Assembly (NCBI RefSeq): GCF_009711125.1
Contig: NZ_WMIB01000009.1
Location: 62,001 to 126,000 of the forward strand
Source of the DNA: Metabacillus mangrovi
Lineage (GTDB): Bacteria; Bacillota; Bacilli; Bacillales; Bacillaceae
DNA: 64,000 bases
Direction: 5' to 3'
Part shown: positions 26,466-34,171 of the stretch, piece after piece
Position numbering within the stretch: the first letter of the stretch is position 1
Layout of the letters: every line of letters starts with the position of its first letter
Made by a program: the position numbers and the translations under genes
Notes under the pieces: model-generated
The model's input: only the letters and a program-made list of their open reading frames with translations
What the model was told of the DNA's origin: nothing
The model's database searches: none

Positions 26466-27713
26466 TTATACGCTCTTTGCTGCAGGCTCTTCCACTTGAT
26501 AATTTCCGTTCTTTTTCTCTGATTCTGAAATGATGACAGCACATGCTGCATCTCCTGTAATATTGACAGCTGTTCTGGCCATATCCAGAAGACGGTCAAT
26601 ACCGAGAATTAAAGCGATCCCTTCCACTGGAAGGCTGACAGAGTTAAGAACAAGTGCAAGCATAATCAATCCTACTCCCGGCACACCTGCTGTTCCGATA
26701 CTTGCCAGTACAGCCGTGAGAACGACAATCAGCATCTCGGTCAATGTAAGATTTTGAGAATAAACCTGTGCAATGAAGATCGTGGCGACCCCTTGCATAA
26801 TGGCTGTCCCATCCATATTGATGGTCGCACCAAGCGGCTGAACAAACGAGCTGATCTGTTTCGGAACGCCGAGGTTTTTCTGAGCCGTTTCCATAGAGAT
26901 CGGCAGTGTTGCATTACTTGATGAGGTACTGAAGCCCACTGTCATCGCAGGCGCAAACCCCTTAAAGAACCAGATCGGGCTCTTTTTTGCAAACAGCATA
27001 ATGCTTCCTCCGTACGTCAGGAAAGCATGAACAACCAGTACGAGCAATACTACGATAAAGTATAAGCCCATCGCTTTTATGGCATCAAAGCCCTGGCTTC
27101 CAATGGCAGTAGCGATTAAACCAAACGTTCCGTATGGAGCGAACTTCATGACAAGACCAACTAGATACATCATCAATTCATTCCCCTGCTCAAGCACCTT
27201 CTTTACGGAAGCTGTTTTCTCACCGAGCATGGCAAGTCCAATACCTACAAAAACCGAGAATGCAATAATCTGAAGCATATCGCCATTCGCCATGGCCTCA
27301 ATCGGATTTTTCGGGAAAATGTTCAGCAGTGTTTCAGAAACAGACGGAGCTTCTTTTGCTTCATAGCTGGCATCCGCTGTATTAAATTCCCCGGCTTTAC
27401 CCGGTTGGATCACGGTTGCTGCTGTAAGTCCGAGAATAATGGCAATCGCTGTTGTTGAAAGGAAAAACAGAATCGTCTTTACCCCAATCCGTCCAAGCTT
27501 CTTCGGATCTCCCAGTCCGGCCACTCCAAGTGTAATAGAAAAGAAAACAATCGGTACAACGAGCATGTTGATTAAATTAAGGAAGATTTGGCCCAGAGGA
27601 TTAAATAAATACGTGTTCAGGGTTTCGAACAGACTTGGAGATGTAACATTCAAGATAATTCCGACAATTGCACCTGCGACTAGACCAATAATAATTTTTG
27701 TAGCTAGTTTCAT
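26466..27713 (-). CDS. Dicarboxylate/amino-acid:cation symporter (DAACS)
   Basis: Membrane symporter (415 aa) of the GltPh/EAAT fold. Seen: two-hairpin motif STSSSNATLPIS (HP1), NMDGTAIMQGVATIFIAQ (TM7), GVPGVG (HP2) and DRLLDMARTAVNITGD (TM8), the aspartate/glutamate or C4-dicarboxylate binding set. It is distinct from the GltT copy at 46285. Its leader holds a c-di-AMP riboswitch, suggesting that it feeds glutamate or another osmotically relevant anion. Substrate is inference. Confidence 0.9.
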   Translation of the reverse strand: MKLATKIIIGLVAGAIVGIILNVTSPSLFETLNTYLFNPLGQIFLNLINMLVVPIVFFSITLGVAGLGDPKKLGRIGVKTILFFLSTTAIAIILGLTAATVIQPGKAGEFNTADASYEAKEAPSVSETLLNIFPKNPIEAMANGDMLQIIAFSVFVGIGLAMLGEKTASVKKVLEQGNELMMYLVGLVMKFAPYGTFGLIATAIGSQGFDAIKAMGLYFIVVLLVLVVHAFLTYGGSIMLFAKKSPIWFFKGFAPAMTVGFSTSSSNATLPISMETAQKNLGVPKQISSFVQPLGATINMDGTAIMQGVATIFIAQVYSQNLTLTEMLIVVLTAVLASIGTAGVPGVGLIMLALVLNSVSLPVEGIALILGIDRLLDMARTAVNITGDAACAVIISESEKKNGNYQVEEPAAKSV

Positions 27714-27803
27714 AGAATACCTCCCGTTATCAGAAAATTTTAATAATATGAAAGCTGCCTATTTTTTCCCTTATTCCCTCTTCCACAAACCAGCAAGACC
27801 GTA

Positions 27804-27995
27804 CAAAAAGGCCACGGGAAGAGACTCCCGCGGCCAGTATGATCTAATCATAATTACTCCAGGTCTCTTCCGGCTTGCGAGGTTAGCTGTCGGATTCGGA
27901 CGAAGAGATTTGTCCGCCTTTCTAACAAAAGGATTCACCCCTAGTGCTGTGCACAGTATGGTTCCCCCGCTCCCTTATGGGATTAAGCGCATGAA
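27804..27995 (-). promoter_or_regulatory. c-di-AMP riboswitch of the DAACS symporter
   Basis: Minus strand: GCGCTTAATCCC, GGGAGCGGGGGAACCA, GGGGTGAATCCTTTT, a CGGAC/GTCCG helix, TCCGACAGCTAACCTCG and CAAGC. The order and core match the ydaO aptamer. Terminator stem GGCCGCGGGA/TCCCGTGGCC plus TTTTT (27804-27835) lies 90 bp before the gene. Confidence 0.93.
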
Positions 27996-28012
27996 TATCA
28001 GCTTGTCTGTTT

Positions 28013-28042
28013 ATTATATACGAATAGTTTGTTATTTTGCAA
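28013..28042 (-). promoter_or_regulatory. Promoter of the symporter leader
   Basis: -35 TTGCAA (28037-28042), 18-bp spacer, perfect -10 TATAAT (28013-28018). Confidence 0.7.
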
Positions 28043-28188
28043 TTATTAATTTTTTCCTATTCTTAAATACCGGTCTGGTAAAAACTATAACTTATACAGG
28101 TCTAAAGCCGCAAAAAATACGTTTAATCCATTTTTTTCTAGGGTAAGGAAATTTTAGAAACATAACCTGATAGTGGAGAGTGAATTCG

Positions 28189-29094
28189 TTGAAGATAACG
28201 TTAAAAGTGACATCTCTGTTCCTCGTTTTATCGATCGCCCTATTTGGATGCGGAGCCGGAAGCAGCGAAAAAACATCTGAGTCTGAATCCTCCAAAGAGG
28301 CCGCTGCTGAAGAGAAGCCAGCTGAAAAAGCGGACACTGAAGAAGCGGCAGCAGAAGAAAATTCTTCTGAAACTGTGGAAGTCAGCACCGCCGAAGAGGA
28401 AGCACCTCCCGCAGAGGAAGAAATGGATGCAGAACAAGCACTTAAGAAATCCATGGAAGCATACGCACAAATAACAAGTTTCTCTTCTGAAATGGATATT
28501 CAGCAAATGATTGATGACGGCGAAACAAAAATAGATGTATCCGGCACGTTAAAATCCGAAAACAGCTATGAGCCGTTTATTATTCATAACAAGGATACGT
28601 ATAACGGAAACGGCCAGACCATCAATTCTGAATACTATATTACTGAAGATGCTACCTACGCTTCCCAAAATGGGGCTGAGTGGACAAAGGAGCCGACACC
28701 AGGTGCTCTTATCCAGCCTAAACCGGAAGATCAGCTCAAGTCTCTTGTGGGAATAGCAGACTTGGTTGATTTTGAAGAAAATGAAGAAGGCTACGTCATC
28801 TCCATCTCAAGCACCGATCAAGAAGTCCTGGGCGCCTATAGCGACATGGTCACCGAAGCGGCAGCCGCTCTCGGTACAGACGGCAGCTCAGTAAAAGTCA
28901 CCTCACTGGATATGAGCTATACCCTCGATAAAGAGACTTTCCTGCAGAAAACAGCGGACGTCACACTTGATATGACCGCTTCAATTGAAGGGCAGGAAGT
29001 GAAAATGAACCAAAGCATGAACGGTACCTTTGGGCAATATAATGAAATCAAAGATTTGGCTGTGCCGCAGGAGATTATGGATTCGGCTAAGTAA
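28189..29094 (+). CDS. DUF6612-like lipoprotein
   Basis: Exported lipoprotein (301 aa): signal peptide MKITLKVTSLFLVLSIALFGCG with lipobox Cys21-22 region, then an acidic Ala/Glu-rich linker of about 60 residues, then a LolA/LppX-like beta domain (ALKKSMEAYAQITSFSSEMDIQQ to the end). The domain type is common in Bacillus lipoproteins of unknown role. The TTG start at 28189 is 10 bp from GGAG; the GTG nine bases earlier abuts the binding site. Terminator downstream. Confidence 0.75.
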   Translation: MKITLKVTSLFLVLSIALFGCGAGSSEKTSESESSKEAAAEEKPAEKADTEEAAAEENSSETVEVSTAEEEAPPAEEEMDAEQALKKSMEAYAQITSFSSEMDIQQMIDDGETKIDVSGTLKSENSYEPFIIHNKDTYNGNGQTINSEYYITEDATYASQNGAEWTKEPTPGALIQPKPEDQLKSLVGIADLVDFEENEEGYVISISSTDQEVLGAYSDMVTEAAAALGTDGSSVKVTSLDMSYTLDKETFLQKTADVTLDMTASIEGQEVKMNQSMNGTFGQYNEIKDLAVPQEIMDSAK

Positions 29095-29097
29095 TAG

Positions 29098-29126
29098 AAA
29101 GGCCCTCAACTTTATGAGGGCCTTTT
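29098..29126. terminator. Convergent terminator, lipoprotein / nanE
   Basis: Stem AAAGGCCCTCA/TGAGGGCCTTTT between the two stops. Confidence 0.88.
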
Positions 29127-29129
29127 CGT

Positions 29130-29825
29130 TTACTGAATCTCCCTTTTGCTTAAAATTTCTTTAACAAAGCGGTCTGTTATCTGCTGCGGCCTGGTTATCG
29201 CCCCGCCAACTACTACTGCATGCGCTCCATAGGTTACTGCTTTTGCAGCCATTTCCGGGGTAAGGACGTTGCCTTCTGCAATCACGGGAATGTTTACATT
29301 TGAAATAACTTCTTTTAAAAATTTAAAGTCCTCATCGTAGAGCATTTTGCCGCTCGTTTCATCCGTATAGCCATATAGAGTTGTTCCTACACAATCAAAG
29401 CCTAACTTCTCCGCCAGTTTGCATTCCTCTATTGTGGAGCAGTCTGCCATCCATTTTTGCTCCGGGAAAATACTTGTTAACTCTTCCATAAATTGTGATA
29501 GAGTAACTCCTTCTGGACGAAGCCGGGATGTAGCATCAAGCGCGATCAAGTCAGCTTCGACGTCAACAAGTTCTTGCACTTCTTTTAAAGTCGGTGTTAT
29601 GTATACATCAGAATTGCTATACTCTGACTTAACAATTCCAATTACGGGCAAATTCACGTAATCTTTTATCGCTTTAATGTCTTCAGCTCCGTTGGCACGT
29701 ATCGCTGCAGCTCCACCTCTCTTTGCAGCTTCTGCCATATGTTTCATTATCCCGGCTCCAAATAACGGCTCCCCCTCTAATGCTTGACAGGACACCACTA
29801 ACCCATTTTTTATTTTATCCAGCAT
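29130..29825 (-). CDS. nanE: N-acetylmannosamine-6-phosphate 2-epimerase NanE
   Basis: TIM-barrel enzyme (231 aa) converting ManNAc-6-P to GlcNAc-6-P. Seen: GLVVSCQALEGEPL, AIRANG, IGIVKSEY, ALDATSRLRP, MADCSTIEE, VGTTLYGYT, AEGNVLTPE and VVGGAITRP, all canonical NanE blocks with the catalytic Lys in IGIVK. Last gene of the cluster; its ATG directly follows the TAA of the DUF4127 gene. No sialic acid lyase (nanA) or nagA/nagB is in the window, so its input sugar is probably ManNAc from another source. Confidence 0.95.
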   Translation of the reverse strand: MLDKIKNGLVVSCQALEGEPLFGAGIMKHMAEAAKRGGAAAIRANGAEDIKAIKDYVNLPVIGIVKSEYSNSDVYITPTLKEVQELVDVEADLIALDATSRLRPEGVTLSQFMEELTSIFPEQKWMADCSTIEECKLAEKLGFDCVGTTLYGYTDETSGKMLYDEDFKFLKEVISNVNIPVIAEGNVLTPEMAAKAVTYGAHAVVVGGAITRPQQITDRFVKEILSKREIQ

Positions 29826-31352
29826 TTATAATCCTCCGAATCTCAGTTTCACTTGTATTCCACACTCAAACATTCTGTTCCAGGGAGCATACGTTTTGAT
29901 TTGCTCAATTTTGACATCATTAAAACTGGAGCGGATAAAGCCAGTAAATCTTTCTTCCAAAAGGAGATCTCGTTTTATACTGATACGCTCAGCGTCTTTT
30001 TTTAAATCAAAATAGGTCAGATTGCTTTCATTTGAGAATCCCATCGTCATCTCTTGCCGGATTTCAGCCTGATAAAAAAAGTCATCTAGTAAATGATAAA
30101 TGAGATTTTCTTTAATTGACTCGGTTTTTCTTCTATCCGCTAGTACACCTTGACAGATGGTTGTGCCTAGAGTATTGCAGTTTGTATTCCAGCCTTTATA
30201 CGAAAGCAGTCTGTCGAGCACTTGGGCATCATCCAATAAAGCAATTAACTCTTTGTCCCCTCCATTAGCATAAGCGGAGTCCGCAACGATAACACCTTTA
30301 CCTGCCTGCACAAAGTCCGTGATTTGTTCTGTAAACATAAGCATATTGCGGAAGCTGCTATAGGATATATCTTTTTGCACTTGTTCCCTTGACTCCTGCA
30401 TCACCCGACCTGGAGTATTATAAGCAAGGATAAGATCGGCATCATCCGGGGAATTGGCCAAAGCGCAGCCAGAAGCAAGGATGTGCGCTTTCATGCTTTC
30501 CGCAAAAGGCCGGTCTTCATACAATGGAATGAGCTCTGGCCCGGCAGTGCTGCTCCATATAGGGTATATTTTGGGCCTTTGCTTTTTTATGCTGTTATAG
30601 ACGCGAGTGAGCAATGTGGCACCAACTTCGTCTGCTCCGGGATAGATATGAACTCTGTTATAAAGCCGCAGATCTTCCCGCTTTTTTGAAACTTCCTTTT
30701 GATCAATAGCTGTATAGCCATATTCCGCACTGTCATCCTGTGGAAAAGCCAAGAAGGTTAAAACGCCCTCCTCAATCAGGTCAAGCATAAGCATATTGAC
30801 TTTCAAATTGAACTCTCGCCTTTTCTCATAATCGTTTATATATTCGGCAGGGAGAACAGATGAAATTTTGAAAAGCTGGGCAGCTTCTGATTCCAGAAGG
30901 CCTGTACGGCTCTGTTTGTCCTGTAAAAAAGCACGCAAAAACAGTTCGCGTCCCCACTGCCCGTAGTAATCAGGTTCTTCATCACTGGAACTGTAACTTG
31001 GAGTCCGCATGATTAAGTTTGAAGCATAAATTGGCAGGTCCGGGTAGTTCGTTCTAATCGTTCGCAATCGATTTGCCAGGTTTAAGCTCGCTGCTTCTGT
31101 CAGATGATGCAAGCGGGAAGGAAGCAGACCGCCATAAAGGAGCATATCTATACTGAGGATAAGAGCCTCCGCAGTTGCCACGTTATCTTCAATCCATTTC
31201 CATAAACCATCTGCGTTTGCTGCCTCTTTCTTTCTTCCCAATCGTTTTTTATCCGGGCAAATCAGCTTAATGTGAGAAGAAGTTTGCGCAATTCTTTGAA
31301 CGTATTCTATATTGCAAGGGCGTTCATCAATCGGTATATATAGAATTTTCAT
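29826..31352 (-). CDS. DUF4127 family protein
   Basis: A cytosolic protein (508 aa) with the family opening KILYIPIDERPCNIEYVQRIA and blocks SIDMLLYGGLLPSRLHHL, TPSYSSSDEEPDYYGQWG, and DEVGATLLTRV. No signal peptide. The start ATG (31350-31352) follows AAAGGAGG; a longer in-frame reading lies in the esterase gene's end. Biochemical function unknown; DUF4127 genes are often found with sugar genes, and the neighbours here (NanE, GH38) suggest a role in amino-sugar or glycan breakdown. Not assigned further. Confidence 0.85.
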   Translation of the reverse strand: MKILYIPIDERPCNIEYVQRIAQTSSHIKLICPDKKRLGRKKEAANADGLWKWIEDNVATAEALILSIDMLLYGGLLPSRLHHLTEAASLNLANRLRTIRTNYPDLPIYASNLIMRTPSYSSSDEEPDYYGQWGRELFLRAFLQDKQSRTGLLESEAAQLFKISSVLPAEYINDYEKRREFNLKVNMLMLDLIEEGVLTFLAFPQDDSAEYGYTAIDQKEVSKKREDLRLYNRVHIYPGADEVGATLLTRVYNSIKKQRPKIYPIWSSTAGPELIPLYEDRPFAESMKAHILASGCALANSPDDADLILAYNTPGRVMQESREQVQKDISYSSFRNMLMFTEQITDFVQAGKGVIVADSAYANGGDKELIALLDDAQVLDRLLSYKGWNTNCNTLGTTICQGVLADRRKTESIKENLIYHLLDDFFYQAEIRQEMTMGFSNESNLTYFDLKKDAERISIKRDLLLEERFTGFIRSSFNDVKIEQIKTYAPWNRMFECGIQVKLRFGGL

Positions 31353-31353
31353 A

Positions 31354-32316
31354 CTAAGATCCTCCTTTAATGAAAGATGCAGCAAACTTTAACTTCTCTT
31401 CTTCATGAATTGGAGATAGACCATGTCCGAATTCCGGATAGACTTTAATCTGCTTTTCCCCGGATAGATGATTATATAAAGCAAATCCGCTGGATGGCGG
31501 GCACACGTTGTCTTCAAGACCAATACCAATCATGACTGGAGAACCAATGCCTCCTGCAAGATTCATGCAATCTATATAGCTAAGAGTTTCATAAACGATT
31601 TTTTCTGTTTTGTGCAGAGGATCGTGCACTCTGAAATAATGCTGAATTTCTTGATATGGTCCTTCAGCTGCCAATTCAACAGACTTTCTGATATGGGAAA
31701 GAAAAGGGATATCTGCACAAGTAAACAAGATATCCTGCTGAAGGGCAGCAACAGCAATTGCAAGCGCTCCGCCCTGGCTTCCTCCTTCTAAAAATACTTT
31801 TGTGCTGCCTGATATTTCTTTGATGGCATCTATACTCCGGAAAGCATCCATGTAAACATAACTGTAATAATATTGGTCAGCATCTGAAATTCCTTGTGTC
31901 ATCCATCCTGATGGTCCTCCATTGCTGTAAAAATTCAAATCAGGAGATTGGATACTCTGTCCCCTGACTTGAACCAGAAGTACAGGTATGCCTTGTACCG
32001 CATATTTAAAAGCATAATGGGCCTGAATGGTATTCCAATTGTACCCTGGGAAAATAACAGCAGCAGGCATTCCCGCTTCTCTCTTTAGAGGATGCACATA
32101 TAATCCATATATCTTTGAATTTCGAAAACCGTCAAAATAAACCTCATATAAATTAATCCCCTCTACCCAGTAAGGACGCGGACTGATCTTTATATTGAGC
32201 GGCTGAGACCTGCTTTCTTTCACTCTGCCGTTCCAAAATAAATCAAAATCATCATTTTTAGTCTGTGATGGTTTATATTCCTCAAGTTCTTCGAATGGCA
32301 TATCAAAAAGGCTCAT
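31354..32316 (-). CDS. Acetyl-xylan-esterase/cephalosporin-C-deacetylase family esterase
   Basis: Alpha/beta hydrolase (320 aa) of the AXE1 family: oxyanion motif VQVRGQS at about 116-121, nucleophile Ser180 in GGSQGG, acid near GLEDNVCPPS and His in EFGHG. No signal peptide, so it would remove O-acetyl groups from imported oligosaccharides in the cytosol. It is 1 bp from DUF4127. Start follows GGGGAG. The actual ester is not known. Confidence 0.88.
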   Translation of the reverse strand: MSLFDMPFEELEEYKPSQTKNDDFDLFWNGRVKESRSQPLNIKISPRPYWVEGINLYEVYFDGFRNSKIYGLYVHPLKREAGMPAAVIFPGYNWNTIQAHYAFKYAVQGIPVLLVQVRGQSIQSPDLNFYSNGGPSGWMTQGISDADQYYYSYVYMDAFRSIDAIKEISGSTKVFLEGGSQGGALAIAVAALQQDILFTCADIPFLSHIRKSVELAAEGPYQEIQHYFRVHDPLHKTEKIVYETLSYIDCMNLAGGIGSPVMIGIGLEDNVCPPSSGFALYNHLSGEKQIKVYPEFGHGLSPIHEEEKLKFAASFIKGGS

Positions 32317-32461
32317 AATTTCTCCCCGAAATCAGCGTTAAGATGCAGGAGAAGGCATTACTTATCCGCTGTAAGCGGAATGGATTAGCCACCTCATAAA
32401 AAAGAATAGACAGCAGACCTTCTCGGTACCGAAGCTCACATGCTAATTCACTAGCATCGCT

Positions 32462-34138
32462 TTATACTTTCCGGTTTAATTCCTTTATTTGATTTTCCTG
32501 CATGTTTTTAAATACAATATCGAGCAGGTAATATGCGGACACTTCACTTAGAGAGCTGCTGTTTCCCTCTATCTCTTCAGCGGCCGGGATAAGCAATTTT
32601 ACATCTGAAGCCCTTGCTAAAGGAGAATCTTGCTGACCGGTAATGCCAATCGTTACAGCTCCCCTGCTCCTTGCGTTATCCATAATCCCCACTATGTCAG
32701 AAGAATACCCTGTGGTACATAATCCAATTACAACGGTCTCGGGTGTCAAGGCATAGGAAGACATTTCTCTTTCATAACTGCTCGAAAACGTATCAACTGC
32801 AATCCCAAGCTTCATCAGCTTAAACTTCAGCTGACTGGCGACCATTGACATTTCTCCCGTTCCGTATAGAAAAATTTGTTTTGCTGATAGCAGCTGGTTT
32901 GAAAATTTTTGAATATCCGCTAAATCATATAAGCTGTCGCATTTTTTAAGCATGTTCAAGTAAGAATGTTTTACATCCGTCAAGTACGATGGGTTTGCAG
33001 GTTCGTATATTCTGGTACTCACTGTTGCTTCTTTTGCCATAAGCCTTAGCTTGTTATACGATCCAAATTCAAGTTTTTGGCAAAACCTTGTAATTGTAGC
33101 CTCTGAAACATTAATTTGTCTGGACATTTCTGAAATCGTTTTATTCGGAACTGCTTCCAGGTTCAAAATAATAAAGTTTGCGATCATTTGCTCCCTTTTC
33201 GTTAATTTATGCATGTTTGATTCTATAATAGCCGTCATACTTTTAAGGGGCTGAAGTGATTCCTGCAGAAGAAAGTGGCGGAGTGCCCCTATCATGCCAG
33301 CATCATTTAAGTTTCTAGCAATCTCAATCTGCGTCTTATTCAGTATGGCCGGTATCAGATCTTTACCGAGCTGCTCCATGATCAGCGGATACAGATATTC
33401 CTTTTGGGCAGTGATCCCGCCACCGATGATGATCATTTCTGGATTCATCATATAAGCAACTGTTGCAATGCCTTTCGATAAGTAATAGACAAGACGGTTA
33501 ATCTGGTCGATGCACACTTTATCTCCTGCTAATGCCAGATTAAAGATTTCCTTTCCGTCAATATCCTGTTCACTGATACCTTTTAACTTTGCAACGTTCT
33601 GAATCAAAATGCGTGTCGAAGCAAGTTCCTGCAGCTGGCTTCCCTCAATTGGAATGTAACCAATTTCTCCTCCGCTGAAGCTATGCCCTGTATGAAGCTT
33701 ATTATCCAGGATATAACTCCCACCGATACCGGTGCCGATTGTCAGGCAAAATATACTTTTCGCATCTTTCCCAGTTCCGATCCACGATTCAGCCAGGCCC
33801 GCACAATTTACGTCGTTCTCTACTTCAACTGGCAATTGAAAAAAGTTCTCCAGTTCTTTTTTCAGTGGAATACCGGTGTATTCCGGTATGAGAGAGGAAG
33901 CATATAAAATACTTCCTTCCTTTGAATCCACTTGCCCCGCTGTGCTAATACAAATACCATTGATATCATGCTCGTCTGCAAGTTTTTTTCCATAGTCTTT
34001 TACTTTTTCAACAATAGCTGCACCACCGAGGTGAGCATCTGTTTCCACTTCATATTTTGCTGCAAATGTTCCGTCTTCCAGAAGGACACTATATTTAATT
34101 AACGTCCCGCCAATATCAAATGCTATAAATTTCCTCAT
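32462..34138 (-). CDS. Fused ROK sugar kinase and RpiR-type regulator
   Basis: A two-part protein (558 aa). Residues 1-298 are a ROK kinase: DIGGT (8-12), catalytic-type Asp109 in VENDVNCAGLAE, GTGIGG (135-140), GGEIG and IIIGGG. The Cys-rich zinc motif of many ROK kinases is absent. Residues about 303-375 form an RpiR helix-turn-helix (ISEMSRQINVSEATITRFCQKL), and about 400-545 a SIS sugar-phosphate domain (LYGTGEMSMVASQ, STGYSS-like loop). Such a fusion would couple sugar phosphorylation to sensing. Given NanE, ManNAc kinase/ManNAc-6-P sensing is a reasonable guess. The frame is uninterrupted. Confidence 0.9.
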   Translation of the reverse strand: MRKFIAFDIGGTLIKYSVLLEDGTFAAKYEVETDAHLGGAAIVEKVKDYGKKLADEHDINGICISTAGQVDSKEGSILYASSLIPEYTGIPLKKELENFFQLPVEVENDVNCAGLAESWIGTGKDAKSIFCLTIGTGIGGSYILDNKLHTGHSFSGGEIGYIPIEGSQLQELASTRILIQNVAKLKGISEQDIDGKEIFNLALAGDKVCIDQINRLVYYLSKGIATVAYMMNPEMIIIGGGITAQKEYLYPLIMEQLGKDLIPAILNKTQIEIARNLNDAGMIGALRHFLLQESLQPLKSMTAIIESNMHKLTKREQMIANFIILNLEAVPNKTISEMSRQINVSEATITRFCQKLEFGSYNKLRLMAKEATVSTRIYEPANPSYLTDVKHSYLNMLKKCDSLYDLADIQKFSNQLLSAKQIFLYGTGEMSMVASQLKFKLMKLGIAVDTFSSSYEREMSSYALTPETVVIGLCTTGYSSDIVGIMDNARSRGAVTIGITGQQDSPLARASDVKLLIPAAEEIEGNSSSLSEVSAYYLLDIVFKNMQENQIKELNRKV

Positions 34139-34171
34139 CGGTTATCACCTTCTTTTCTATGGCAGGAGCGA

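Noticed and set aside
28092-28454. Minus-strand Ser/Ala-rich open frame
   Set aside because: Antisense shadow of the acidic linker of the lipoprotein gene.
32317-32461. T-box or other riboswitch between the esterase gene and the ROK-RpiR gene
   Set aside because: A GGTACCGAGAAGG string is present but no T-box core or terminator; it lies inside an operon.
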